From an uncultured Victivallales bacterium (GTDB lineage: Bacteria > Verrucomicrobiota > Lentisphaeria > Victivallales > UBA1829), in NCBI GenBank assembly GCA_934644965.1, contig CAKUDG010000009.1, positions 1 to 64,000 on the forward strand: DNA of 64,000 nucleotides, read 5' to 3'. The notes under the pieces were generated by a model that saw nothing but the letters and a program-made list of their open reading frames with translations, did not search any database and was not told where the DNA came from. Shown piece by piece: positions 30,137 through 39,070 of the stretch (position 1 is the first letter of the stretch; every line of letters begins with the position of its first letter). Made by a program: the position numbers and the translations under genes.

Positions 30137-30374
30137 GGAGTTTCCTGAAACGCGCTTCTCCTCCGTGCATCCGCACAGGAAGGGGGGGGCGCACCCGCCG
30201 TCCGCCGTACCTCTCTTTTTTCCCCGTCTGAGAAGCTGTTCATGCAGCTTCCAGACGGCACCTCCCGGCGGGCGGGGAACAGGGAACAATGTGACACATG
30301 ACAGGGAGGACAAAGAAAAAGCACTCTTCCCTGCAAACGGGAATGAATATCCAGAACAGATATTGGGAAAAATC

Positions 30375-30665
30375 ATGATTGCAGTCACAGCCATCTTCCG
30401 GGTCAAACCGGAAAACGCCGCTGAAACGGAGGAGATTCTGAATCCCCTGATCCGCGGATCCAGAAAAGACAAGGGAAATATCCAGTACCGCTGTTTTGCG
30501 GATTCCGGAGCTCCGGGCACCTATGTTTTCCATGAAGTCTGGGAAAACCGGGAATGCCTGGATCTTCATATGAAACAGCCCCATTTCACGGAATTCGGAA
30601 AACAGATCGCTCCTCTTCTTCTGGAAGAAATGAAGCTGCATATGCACGAACGGGAAATTGATTGA
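30375..30665 (+). CDS. Antibiotic biosynthesis monooxygenase (ABM) fold protein
   Basis: A 96-residue ferredoxin-like dimeric alpha/beta barrel protein of the ABM (YgiN-like) family. Visible features: IAVTAIFRVKPENAAETEEIL at the start, GNIQYRCFADSG, FHEVWENRECLDLHMKQPHF and the closing LLLEEMKLHMHE. Members act as cofactor-independent quinol or small-aromatic oxygenases, or are structural homologues without a known reaction. It could be co-expressed with the preceding Gfo/Idh/MocA gene. No strong Shine-Dalgarno site is seen (GGGAAAAATC before ATG). Confidence 0.85.
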   Translation: MIAVTAIFRVKPENAAETEEILNPLIRGSRKDKGNIQYRCFADSGAPGTYVFHEVWENRECLDLHMKQPHFTEFGKQIAPLLLEEMKLHMHEREID

Positions 30666-30888
30666 ATCACAGTCGTCGGCTGTTTTTCACTTCCCCGTCT
30701 TCCATATTTCCCGCATCCGGAGGGGGAAAAGAAGGATCTGCGGACGGAATCCGTTATGGTCACATTCTGAGGCACAGACGCTTTTCCCATCTGAAGACAT
30801 GTGTTTTCAGACTTGTCTTCCGCTTCCCGGACAGGAGTTTTCTCCCGGATATTTTTTCCCCTTCTTCCGGGAAGGGTTTTCCGGAACT

Positions 30889-31944
30889 TCAGGAAAAGAA
30901 GTCCTCCGGTTTTTCCGCTTTTCCGCTTTTCACCGAACGGAACGCCGCCTCGGTAATGCAGGTGGTCCGGACGGCATTCTGCATGCTGCAGAGGACGGGG
31001 ACAGAATCCAGGACGGCATGGACGAAATTTTCAATCATGGGAAGATGCCAGTTCGGAATCACGCCGCGTGCCTCTCCGGAAACGCTTTCTGGAACCTCCG
31101 CAGTGCCTCCGGAATTGACAAGAAGGACCGGTTCATTGAAATGAGGGGGACATCCCGGCCAGTGAATGCGCCCTGAGGAACCGAAAAACTCGCAGGAATG
31201 ACGCAGCGGCAGATGATCCGCGGTGGTGTTGATGAGGATCGTGAACTGTTCCCCCCGGGGAAAGCGGAGAAAGACGTTCTGAAGATCTTCAACATCATAC
31301 TGCTTTCTCCCGGAAGGGTTGAAACTGTGCATACAGGCGAAAACCTGTTCAGGCATTCCGAACAGTTCCCTTGCCATGTCGATGAGATAAAAACCGAACT
31401 GCAGGAGAGGAGAGCTCCCGTTTTCCTTCAGGAGCGGATGCCCGCCGGGATTCCAGACCGCCTCCTCGTCATGCGCCCATCCTCCGAACAGCGTGCCGAT
31501 GCTCCCGTTTCCGATCAGTTCGCGCGTTTTCCGAAACTGGGAGCTGAAAAGACGGTAGTTGGAACAGGATGAAATTTGTCCGGGAAAAGAGTTTTCCAGG
31601 TCTTCGCAGAGACCGGCACACTCCTCCGGATTCAAGGCGAGCGGCTTTTCACAGAGCAGATGCTTCCCGGCCCTCAGCGCCTTCCGGCACATCGGCACAT
31701 GAAACTGAGCGGGGGCGGCAATATACACGGCATCGGCCTCCGTCCGGGCAAGCGCCTCTTCGTAATCGGACCAGATTTCGGGAGCATTCATGCGCCGGGC
31801 CAGAGAAACAGCCTTTTCCGTCACGGGATCGCAGACTGCGACAAGTTCGGAGTTCTCCGCCCTGGAAAGCGCATCGGCAACACGTCTGTTCGCAATGTCT
31901 CCGGCTCCGGCAAGAAGCCATTTTACATTGGCACCTCGTTTCAT
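30889..31944 (-). CDS. Gfo/Idh/MocA family oxidoreductase
   Basis: A 351-residue NAD(P)-binding dehydrogenase. Rossmann motif WLLAGAGDIANRR near residues 9-21; CEKPLALNPEECAGL holds the EKP motif at about residues 98-100. The C-terminal domain is shorter than in the paralogue at 28916, and the two are clearly different subfamilies. GGAAG precedes the ATG. Divergent from an AraC regulator across a 532-base gap containing three 11-bp iterons, which suggests AraC-controlled expression. Substrate unknown. Confidence 0.9.
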   Translation of the reverse strand: MKRGANVKWLLAGAGDIANRRVADALSRAENSELVAVCDPVTEKAVSLARRMNAPEIWSDYEEALARTEADAVYIAAPAQFHVPMCRKALRAGKHLLCEKPLALNPEECAGLCEDLENSFPGQISSCSNYRLFSSQFRKTRELIGNGSIGTLFGGWAHDEEAVWNPGGHPLLKENGSSPLLQFGFYLIDMARELFGMPEQVFACMHSFNPSGRKQYDVEDLQNVFLRFPRGEQFTILINTTADHLPLRHSCEFFGSSGRIHWPGCPPHFNEPVLLVNSGGTAEVPESVSGEARGVIPNWHLPMIENFVHAVLDSVPVLCSMQNAVRTTCITEAAFRSVKSGKAEKPEDFFS

Positions 31945-32167
31945 ATCGTCTTCCTTTCTCTTCTTCTGATTTTCTCTCTTCTTGTGATTTTCTGAACATT
32001 CTCCGATTTTCCACGCCTGATGGAAAGATCCTTCCGGGGAGAAGAAGCTCCCTCTGCCCCGTCTGCCTCATCCGTTTCAGACATGCTGCATCACAAGGTT
32101 TCCGGGAGAAAGAATAAGGCCGTAAGAAAAAAGAAAAATACACGGATTCCGGAAAATCTTATCCTTT

Positions 32168-32200
32168 TGTGACATTCCTGTGACATTCCTGTGACATTCA
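32168..32200 (+). promoter_or_regulatory. Three 11-bp iterons upstream of the AraC-gene promoter
   Basis: TGTGACATTCC is repeated three times head-to-tail (32168-32178, 32179-32189, 32190-32200; the last ends in A). The period equals about one helical turn, so all copies face the same side of DNA. They end 13 bases before the -35 box at 32214, where an activator would bind. Confidence 0.6.
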
Positions 32201-32213
32201 TCAGAAAAGGGAC

Positions 32214-32241
32214 TTGAAAAAAAACGTTTCCGGCTTATCCT
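32214..32241 (+). promoter_or_regulatory. Promoter upstream of the AraC gene at 32477
   Basis: -35 TTGAAA (32214-32219), a 16-bp spacer, -10 TATCCT (32236-32241). The leader to the ATG would be about 230 nt. I recognise nothing else in that leader. Confidence 0.5.
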
Positions 32242-32476
32242 CCCCTTCATGTCACTTGTCTTTTCTCCGGAAGAAAGTCCGGACCGCGGAAATGATGAGA
32301 AACGATGAAGAGGAAAGAATCCGACTAGCGGAGAACATCCCCCCTGTACGGATCTTCCTCATGAATCCACAATCAGGCACAGAATCGGACACAGGCGGCG
32401 GCAAAGGCTGAAACAAAAAAAACGTTTCCCGTTCCGGATTCCGGCACAGGAAAAGCAGAGGAGAATTCATGACATC

Positions 32477-33304
32477 ATGGCAGCAGTCAAACATCCGGAA
32501 CAGATTCTGGCGTTCAATCATCTGAAACTGCGTCTGGTGTATCTGGCGCGCGGGACCTGGCCCTGCAATCTGAGGAGCCGTCATCCGGTCAACCGCCTGA
32601 TTCTGATTCTGAAGAACCCGGGGGAAGGAAGCCTGTTCGCAGATTCCGCACGGGAATATCCCGCATGGGAGAAGACAACTTTCCTGCTTCCGGCATTCTG
32701 CAATGCGCAGGTGAAACTGGGAAAGGAGGTCTGCTTTCTCTCATTCCACTTCAATCTGGAATGGTTTTACGGGGATGATCTGCTTTCGCGTCTTCCGGGG
32801 ATCTGCGTCTTCCGGGAAAAGGGTCTGGCGCAACGAGCGGAACGGATCTGGCGGAATCCCGATCCGCTTTCAGCGGCACTGGACTGTGAAGGCTTCCTCT
32901 CTGCCGTCGCGGGCAGAGCTCTTTCCTTCATCCCGGAAAAAGAGAGATTAAAACAGCCTGCGGGAAAAGAATATGCGGAACTCTTCGCCTGGCTGGAACA
33001 GAAAGATGCCTCTGCGGAAATCACGGTGACGGACCTGGCGGATTTCATGAACATGCGGAGAGAGTCGTTCAGCAGAAAATTCACACGCGATTTCCGGATT
33101 TCCCCCAAACAGTTCCTTGCAAGACAGCTGCTCAGGAAAGCTTCGGAAATGCTCTCAAACCCGTCACAGCCGGTCCGGGAAATTGCAAAGGCGCTCCATT
33201 TTTCCAGCGAATATTACTTTTCCCGTTTTTTCAGGGAACACACCGGAATGCCTCCCGGTGAATTCCGCCGGATCCACGGAGAAAAATCCGGACTCATTTT
33301 CTGA
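32477..33304 (+). CDS. AraC family transcriptional regulator
   Basis: A 275-residue regulator. The C-terminal DNA-binding domain (about 175-270) has both helix-turn-helix units: VTDLADFMNMRRESFSRKF and VREIAKALHFSSEYYFSRFF, ending with the FREHTGMPPGEFR signature. The first 150 residues are a cupin-like sensing region with little conservation. It is divergent from a Gfo/Idh/MocA dehydrogenase, its likely target. The chosen ATG lies 13 bases after GAGGAG; another ATG closer to that site is out of frame. Confidence 0.9.
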   Translation: MAAVKHPEQILAFNHLKLRLVYLARGTWPCNLRSRHPVNRLILILKNPGEGSLFADSAREYPAWEKTTFLLPAFCNAQVKLGKEVCFLSFHFNLEWFYGDDLLSRLPGICVFREKGLAQRAERIWRNPDPLSAALDCEGFLSAVAGRALSFIPEKERLKQPAGKEYAELFAWLEQKDASAEITVTDLADFMNMRRESFSRKFTRDFRISPKQFLARQLLRKASEMLSNPSQPVREIAKALHFSSEYYFSRFFREHTGMPPGEFRRIHGEKSGLIF

Positions 33305-33381
33305 TTCTGTTCTGCCGGATTCATGCCGGGAGGAAGACGGAAAGGAAGCTCAAAACAGCCTCCTCCTCTCTCCCGGACAAC

Positions 33382-33410
33382 TTGCAATTGCAGGAGCATG
33401 GTTTTATATT
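33382..33410 (+). promoter_or_regulatory. Promoter of the small lipoprotein gene
   Basis: -35 TTGCAA (33382-33387), a 17-bp spacer, -10 TATATT (33405-33410), about 93 bases before the ATG at 33503. The -35 region contains the palindrome TGCAATTGCA. Confidence 0.55.
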
Positions 33411-33502
33411 GTCAAAGCGGGAAGAGTCGGCAAGGTCCTCTTCTTCTTATCCGTGACATTCATCCAGAAAAACGACAGGAAAAACAAAAGGGATCCAAAA
33501 CC

Positions 33503-33949
33503 ATGAAAAGAATTCCTTCCCCTGCACATTTTGCCCTCCTTCTTCTTCCGGCGGCATGCCTTATCCTGATGTTCTTCAGCACGGGATGCGCCCGCTACCG
33601 GCTCCTGGAGTATTCAGAGGTGACCGCAGGAATCACGGAACAGTCGGCGGAAACACTGATCCGCACAATGCTGCTGGAACAGCCAGTCCGGAATCCGCCC
33701 GTCTCCGCCACCGTGGACGCAGAGGCCATGCGCTTCCGAGACACGCGCGGAGTGGAGCGCTCGTTCTACTGGACCACTCCCGATGCATTGAAACTCTATC
33801 GGCACCGGAGCGGAAAATTCTGCATCGCCCTCGAAAAAAACGGCCGCATCATCCTCCGGATCTTCACTTATGACGAGTCCCGTGCCAAGTCCTTCATCAA
33901 CTCCTTCTATTTCATGAGGGAGGCCGCGGAGCGGAAGGCTAAGGGCTGA
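33503..33949 (+). CDS. Hypothetical lipoprotein
   Basis: A 148-residue protein with a lipoprotein signal: Lys-Arg start, hydrophobic core FALLLLPAACLILMFF and lipobox FSTGCARY, which places the lipidated cysteine at about residue 29. The mature 120 residues are mixed alpha/beta with many charges and one Tyr-rich region. I recognise no domain. It has its own promoter at 33382 and stands alone between two AraC genes. Export and membrane anchoring are well supported; function is unknown. Confidence 0.75.
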   Translation: MKRIPSPAHFALLLLPAACLILMFFSTGCARYRLLEYSEVTAGITEQSAETLIRTMLLEQPVRNPPVSATVDAEAMRFRDTRGVERSFYWTTPDALKLYRHRSGKFCIALEKNGRIILRIFTYDESRAKSFINSFYFMREAAERKAKG

Positions 33950-34243
33950 GAGTGTTGAGAAAAGGATGTCCCGCCTCTTCTCCTTCTTCTCCTCTCGCCG
34001 CCCTCTCCCGTCTCTTCTTTTTCCTTCTCCCTCCCCGCGGCGCCGCCTCGCGCAGGAGGCACGATCATGGAGAAGGAAGGCGGCAGAGCAGACGACTGCA
34101 GTCGGTGGGTGACGGCAGCGGCGGAAAGACGGCGGAAAGACGGCAGTCAAGTCACAGTCTCTCCGAGTTCTGAACCTCAATCATAGTGCGGCGTGTTCCC
34201 CCGGAGACGGGAGAAAATACCGCTGCGCCGCCGGGCTCATCAA

Positions 34244-35149
34244 TCACAGCAGATCGCGGAAGCGCCCCGGCGTGACTCCGAAACGGGCGCGGAAACGGCG
34301 GATGAAATACCCTGTGTCCGAAAAGCCGCAGTTTGCGGCAATCTCCTTGATGCCGGGAGAGGGCCCCCCGGACTGCTGAAGATACTGAAGAGCCGCATCC
34401 AGACGGAGCTCCGTCATGAATTCTCCCGGCGACTTCCCGGAAAGACGGTGAAACCGTTTGGAAAAATGCCATCTGCTGTATCCGCAGAGTTTCGCAAGCT
34501 CCTCCACCGACACGGGACGGTCAAGATGCCTTCTGCAGTACGCCGTCACCACCCCGACCAGATTCTCCTCCCCGCGGCGGGCACGGCTGCTCCATCCCAT
34601 TCCCGGACCGTCTTCTTGCGCTTCACGGCAGAGACTCATCAGGAAATCATATCCGGTTCTGGAAACTGCATACCGGTCCGCATTCATTTCATTTCCGTTC
34701 CGGTAGAACTCGTAGAGGCTCCAGGCCTTCGACAGAGCCTCCCCGTCCGGAGAGAGTGCGACGACATTCCCGAACTCCTCCGCCATCTTTCCGATCATCT
34801 CCGCGGCAGCCGGATGCCAGAAACTGAGAAAGAGAAATTCCCATTTCTCCGCATGCTTCGGGAAGAAATAACAATAATCCCCCGGAACGGAAAGGAGCAG
34901 AGCCTCCCCGGGTTTCAAAGGGACAAGGGAATGATTCAGGCGGCAGCATCCCTCGCCCGAAATCGTGTATTTGAACAAAGCGCGGCACTGCGGTCCGCGC
35001 GTTGCGCCGTCGATGCGGAAATCGGAGGGGCGCGTATGCAGCTCATATCCGCAGCGTCTCGGCAGGAAACACAGATAGGGCGAACGCATCGTTTCGCCTT
35101 CCCATGGGTTCAGATAATGATACATCTGCGGCCGGGGATATTTTGACAT
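34244..35149 (-). CDS. AraC family transcriptional regulator
   Basis: A 301-residue regulator with an N-terminal AraC-type cupin (ALFKYTISGEGCCRLN and LKPGEALLLSVPGDYCYFFP, about 57-95) and a C-terminal double helix-turn-helix (about 200-298): VEELAKLCGYSRWHFSKRF and IKEIAANCGFSDTGYFIRRF, closing with FRARFGVTPGRFR. The cupin likely senses a small sugar. It is divergent from the FrhB-type gene, whose start is 110 bases away, making that gene its probable target. Confidence 0.92.
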   Translation of the reverse strand: MSKYPRPQMYHYLNPWEGETMRSPYLCFLPRRCGYELHTRPSDFRIDGATRGPQCRALFKYTISGEGCCRLNHSLVPLKPGEALLLSVPGDYCYFFPKHAEKWEFLFLSFWHPAAAEMIGKMAEEFGNVVALSPDGEALSKAWSLYEFYRNGNEMNADRYAVSRTGYDFLMSLCREAQEDGPGMGWSSRARRGEENLVGVVTAYCRRHLDRPVSVEELAKLCGYSRWHFSKRFHRLSGKSPGEFMTELRLDAALQYLQQSGGPSPGIKEIAANCGFSDTGYFIRRFRARFGVTPGRFRDLL

Positions 35150-35179
35150 GTTCTTCCCATGAATGACACATTTGTCCTA

Positions 35180-35208
35180 TTTCCGGGGAACGGAGATGGG
35201 GATATTAT
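35180..35208 (+). promoter_or_regulatory. Possible promoter of the FrhB-type gene
   Basis: -10 TATTAT (35203-35208), a 17-bp spacer and a weak -35 TTTCCG (35180-35185). The poor -35 fits activation by the divergent AraC protein. Its position supports a coding start downstream of it (35259) rather than at 35163. Confidence 0.4.
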
Positions 35209-35258
35209 ATCCTGCCGCGAAAGAAAATGCAATCTCATTCATGGAGGAAAAGGATCTC

Positions 35259-36512
35259 ATGTCGCAGGAAGGATTTGACCGTCTGAAGTCGGAATGCATC
35301 AATACGGGGCTCTGCGTGGAATGCGGGGCATGCGCAGTCGTCTGTCCGGAAGGGGCGATCACGCTGAAGAAATACTCCTGGGGGCGCAATCCGGAACTGG
35401 CAGGGAGCTGTTCCGAGGGACAATGCGAACGCTGTTATCAGGTCTGTCCCGCCCGGGACGTCCCGCTCTCGGAGATTGAAACGAAGTTCTTCGGACGCAC
35501 CAGAAAGCATCTTTTCCCGGGCACTTCGCCGGATCTGCCGGTGGAACACGGAGAAGACAAAGGGGGAATCGTCCGCGCCGTCTACAGCGGATATGCGCTG
35601 GAAAAGGAAATTCACGAAAACGCCGTCTCCGGAGGCGTCACATCCGCACTGCTGATCCATGCGCTGGAAAACGGACTGATCGACGGCGCCGTCCTTGCCG
35701 GATTCGATCCGGAAACACCCTACGAAGCCAAAGCGGTCGTCGCCACAACCCGGGAGGAGGTGCTCCGCTGCGCCGGGAGCAAATACCAGCCGCATCCCCA
35801 GCTGCTCGGGCTCAAGGAGGCCTTTGAAAGAGGACTCGAACGGATTGCTGTCACAGCCACGCCCTGCCACGCCATCGCCATCCGGAAAATGATGCTGAAT
35901 CCCGAATTCAAGGAACTCGGATCCAGGATCAAACTCATCATCAGCAACATCTGCGGAGCACACTGGTCGAGGCACGGAACGGAGTGGCTGATTCAAAACG
36001 CCGTCGGCGTGAAGCTGGAGGATGTCGCCGCCATCCGCTACCGCGCGCGTCCCTTCCCGGGTGACTTCAAAGTGAAGCTCAAAAACGGAAAAGATGCTGA
36101 CGCGCCCTTTGTCAACAGTCTCCTCGGTCAGCTTGCGCGTTTCACGCCGGAGGAATGCAGGGTCTGTCTCGAGAAAGTCGCCAGTGTCGCGGACATCGTG
36201 GTCGGAGACACCTGGCACCACCCCGTTCTCTGCCCCTCCCTCCTCGGAAAATACTCCGATGAAGAGGCCGAAGCCGATGAACGGATCGCACTGGCCAGAC
36301 GCGGCATGACGATGATCGTCGTCCGCAGCGAAACCGGAAGCCGTTTCGTCGAAGCCGCTGCGGAAAGCGGAGCCGTCCGTCTCTTCCGCGATACAGACCG
36401 GGAGGCGGAAAGTTTTCTCTCCGCTGTCCACGATCTCGGGAAACCCGTCTGCAACGGCCCTGTCATCGATGCCAGAATCCGCCGCGGAATGCCGGTCCGC
36501 CAGTATCATTGA
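35259..36512 (+). CDS. Coenzyme F420 hydrogenase/dehydrogenase beta-subunit family protein (FrhB/FdhB-like)
   Basis: A 417-residue iron-sulfur flavoprotein. N-terminal ferredoxin region with CVECGACAVVCPEGAI (Cys19, 22, 25, 29) for a 4Fe-4S cluster and a second Cys group (51, 56, 59, 63). The FrhB N- and C-terminal domains follow, with SGGVTSALLIHALE and TPCHAIAIRKM near residues 130-240 and VGDTWHHPVL further on. In methanogens the family reduces F420; bacterial stand-alone members are often linked to polysaccharide or sialic acid metabolism, role unclear. The start has GGAGG ten bases upstream. No hydrogenase partners nearby. Confidence 0.87.
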   Translation: MSQEGFDRLKSECINTGLCVECGACAVVCPEGAITLKKYSWGRNPELAGSCSEGQCERCYQVCPARDVPLSEIETKFFGRTRKHLFPGTSPDLPVEHGEDKGGIVRAVYSGYALEKEIHENAVSGGVTSALLIHALENGLIDGAVLAGFDPETPYEAKAVVATTREEVLRCAGSKYQPHPQLLGLKEAFERGLERIAVTATPCHAIAIRKMMLNPEFKELGSRIKLIISNICGAHWSRHGTEWLIQNAVGVKLEDVAAIRYRARPFPGDFKVKLKNGKDADAPFVNSLLGQLARFTPEECRVCLEKVASVADIVVGDTWHHPVLCPSLLGKYSDEEAEADERIALARRGMTMIVVRSETGSRFVEAAAESGAVRLFRDTDREAESFLSAVHDLGKPVCNGPVIDARIRRGMPVRQYH

Positions 36513-36528
36513 CCGAGTTTCACGGGTC

Positions 36529-36624
36529 GTTCCGCAAATCGTTTGACAAATCGTTTGACAAATCGTCTGACAAATCGTCTGACAAATCGTCTGACAAATC
36601 GTTTGACAAGTTGTCTGACGGATC
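36529..36624. repeat. Eight degenerate copies of a 12-bp tandem repeat
   Basis: Unit GTTTGACAAATC with T/C variation at the third base; copies start at 36529, 36541, 36553, 36565, 36577, 36589, 36601 and 36613. The array begins 17 bases after the FrhB-type stop codon. It reads without stops as Phe/Ser-Asp-Lys-Ser, but it follows a stop codon, so I treat it as non-coding. Confidence 0.9.
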
Positions 36625-36820
36625 GTTTCCGCAGACCTCCTCCGCAACAGGGAAGCTCTTGTTCCCGCCCTCCTTTTCCCCGCATCCGTTCCATCCCGAT
36701 GCAGAACGGGAAAGGACGGCGGGAACAAGAATCAGGGTGTGGAGCCTGCCGCAAAAATCCCGGATCCCGCTGAGGAAAAACAACGGAGAAAAAAAATTGT
36801 GATTCCCCATTGAAAACAAA

Positions 36821-36849
36821 TTGACTTCCGCTCTTTTCCAGTCTACAAT
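36821..36849 (+). promoter_or_regulatory. Strong sigma70-type promoter for the LVIVD gene pair
   Basis: -35 TTGACT (36821-36826), a 17-bp spacer, -10 TACAAT (36844-36849), 47 bases upstream of the ATG at 36896. Confidence 0.7.
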
Positions 36850-36895
36850 ACCTCATCCGAAATCAGAACGGAAAAAGGAGTCAGGATCAGTTCCC

Positions 36896-39070
36896 ATGAA
36901 GAAAGGAATCCCCATCGCCCCGCCGTGCCGGAAACGGTTTTCAACGCTGTTTTTCCTGCTGTTTGCGCTTTTTCTTTTCTCCGAGCCTTCTTCCGCCTGG
37001 GCGGCCCCCGCCGCCGAAGGAGGCGGGAAAAGAGAAGGAGAAGGAGAAACGTCCTGCCCGGTCATTCCGCCGGAAAGAAGCATCCGTTTCCCCCACGGTC
37101 AGAACGGACCGGTGCTGCTGAACGGGACAAAGGCGCTCTTCGGAAGTTCCTGGTCCCGCGGATGGGGGGTGCTGCTTTTCGACCTCTCCGGAGACGTCAT
37201 CCGCTGTACAGGCGGAATCCCCGCCAAAGGATACATCATGTCCGCCGCATCGGCCGGAGACACGGCCTATTTCACAAGCACCTTCTCCTTCCTTGTTGCC
37301 GGATATCCGGAAGGGAATTCTCCGGATCCCGCATTTTACCGGAACATTCTCACCGCATTCCCCACCCCCAATACCCGGAAGATTGCAGCGGATCCAGAAG
37401 GAAAACACCTGTTCCTGCTCAGTTCGGACGGACTCCGGATCCTGGATCTTTCCGATCCACATGCTCCGCTTTTCTCTTCTTTTCATCCGGAATTCCGGGA
37501 AGCAACCGACTTTGCCATCTCCGGCGGAGGCCGGATCTTCTACACCACTCCGGATACGCCTGGAGAAATCAAGGCAGCCCTGTTTTCCGGAGACGGGAAG
37601 CTGACACGGCTTCCCCCTGCCCGCAGCGGAGAAGGAACCGTCTCCCTCCTTTCCGCCGGAGCGGAAGGCCTGCTCTTCAAGGACGGCCGGAGCGGGAAAT
37701 TGAATTTTCTTTCCACCGTGAAGGGGAAAATGGAGGAGGGCGGCAACTCTGACGCGGTTTCCGTCGACCCCTCCACCCTGGTGCGCCATGTTTCGGATTT
37801 CCTTCCTGAAGCCGTCCATTTGAAAGCGAATGGCCGGATCTGTCTCCTTGCCCGGGACATGAAAACGCGGAAAAGGAATCTCCTGTTCACAACGCTGGGA
37901 GACATCCGCGACAAGGGCTTCTCCGGAGACCACGTCAAAATTCTGGAATTCCCTGAAAACTGCGACTACACGCCGAAGTATGCCGACTTCAACCAGTCCC
38001 GCATGATCTTCCTCAATACACGGACCGGAGAACTGACTCTCGGAGACATTTCCGGAAAAAAGCATCTGCAGATTCTTTCCACACTTCCGGTCATTTTTTC
38101 GGAAGGAGCCGTCGTCGCTGCGGGAGACATGGTTTATTCCCAGAATCCGGCATACGGCACTGTCCTGCTTTACGGATTCCCCCTGCAGAAGGAATCCGGT
38201 GAAGGAAAAAAGAAAGAAGGAGCGGAAGCAAAAACGGAAACGGAAAATTACGGCATGACTTTTTTCATGGAACCACAGCCCGACCGCTTCGACACCGGCA
38301 TCGTCACACCCGCCACCGCCATGATGAATTTCAACGACCGCTATCTCCTCGCCAACGGCATGCTCCTGGATATCTCCGATCCCCGCAGCCCCAAACCGGT
38401 CCGTAATCTGGAAGCCAGCGCGGCCGATCTGGATTTCAACAGCAGAAGCGGCCGCCTCTACTTCGCGGCAGGAAAACGCGTGACCGTCGAAGACCTCTCC
38501 CGGATCCCGGAAGTCAAACGCCTGGGAGAATACCGCCCCCCTGAAAGCCCGGGAAAACGCACACACATCATCGCCGCGGAAGCCTCGGAAGACGACAAGA
38601 CTCTTTCCATTCTGAACGGAAACAGAACACTGGAAATTCTCAATGTCTCCGATCCCGGGAACATCCGCAGGATCTCCGGCTTTTCCCTCCCTTCCGACTG
38701 TCTCAGTTTCACCTCTCAGGGGTCTTTCCTCTATCTGCCCTGCACACAGCCGGGAGCTCCGGGCTATTCCGCCTTTTCCCTCCTCCTGATTCTCGACATT
38801 TCCGATCCCGCGGCTCCCAAACTTGCCCGAACCATCTCCCGTTTTCTTCCCGGACAGGTTGCCGCCATCCGTGCGGAAAACGGGAAACTCTATGCCAGCG
38901 CCCGGACGGGAATTTCGGAATTCGATCTCTCCGATCCCCTTTCACCCGTCCTTCTCCGCCGCTACGGGACGGAAAACCAGAACTCATCCTGCCTCTTCTT
39001 CGACATCCGGAACGGTAAACTCTTCGCCAAACGCTATGGTGAAATTCAAATCTGGGAGCTTCTCAAATGA
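36896..39070 (+). CDS. Exported LVIVD-repeat beta-propeller protein
   Basis: A 724-residue protein with a clear signal peptide (KKG start, hydrophobic TLFFLLFALFLF, cut after AWA near residue 36). The rest is a series of beta-propeller-like repeats; LVIVD-type motifs are seen as DGLRILDLSDPHAPLFS, GMLLDISDPRSPKPVRN, LEILNVSDPGNIRRISG, LLILDISDPAAPKLART and ISEFDLSDPLSPVLLRR. It lies outside the cytoplasmic membrane. Such propellers bind partners or polysaccharides; no catalytic site is known. Its stop overlaps the next start (ATGA, 39067-39070), so the two proteins are made together. Confidence 0.85.
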   Translation: MKKGIPIAPPCRKRFSTLFFLLFALFLFSEPSSAWAAPAAEGGGKREGEGETSCPVIPPERSIRFPHGQNGPVLLNGTKALFGSSWSRGWGVLLFDLSGDVIRCTGGIPAKGYIMSAASAGDTAYFTSTFSFLVAGYPEGNSPDPAFYRNILTAFPTPNTRKIAADPEGKHLFLLSSDGLRILDLSDPHAPLFSSFHPEFREATDFAISGGGRIFYTTPDTPGEIKAALFSGDGKLTRLPPARSGEGTVSLLSAGAEGLLFKDGRSGKLNFLSTVKGKMEEGGNSDAVSVDPSTLVRHVSDFLPEAVHLKANGRICLLARDMKTRKRNLLFTTLGDIRDKGFSGDHVKILEFPENCDYTPKYADFNQSRMIFLNTRTGELTLGDISGKKHLQILSTLPVIFSEGAVVAAGDMVYSQNPAYGTVLLYGFPLQKESGEGKKKEGAEAKTETENYGMTFFMEPQPDRFDTGIVTPATAMMNFNDRYLLANGMLLDISDPRSPKPVRNLEASAADLDFNSRSGRLYFAAGKRVTVEDLSRIPEVKRLGEYRPPESPGKRTHIIAAEASEDDKTLSILNGNRTLEILNVSDPGNIRRISGFSLPSDCLSFTSQGSFLYLPCTQPGAPGYSAFSLLLILDISDPAAPKLARTISRFLPGQVAAIRAENGKLYASARTGISEFDLSDPLSPVLLRRYGTENQNSSCLFFDIRNGKLFAKRYGEIQIWELLK

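Noticed and set aside
36529..36624. 12-bp array as the C-terminus of the FrhB-type protein
   Set aside because: A TGA stop codon precedes the array in the coding frame; the protein already ends at the family length.
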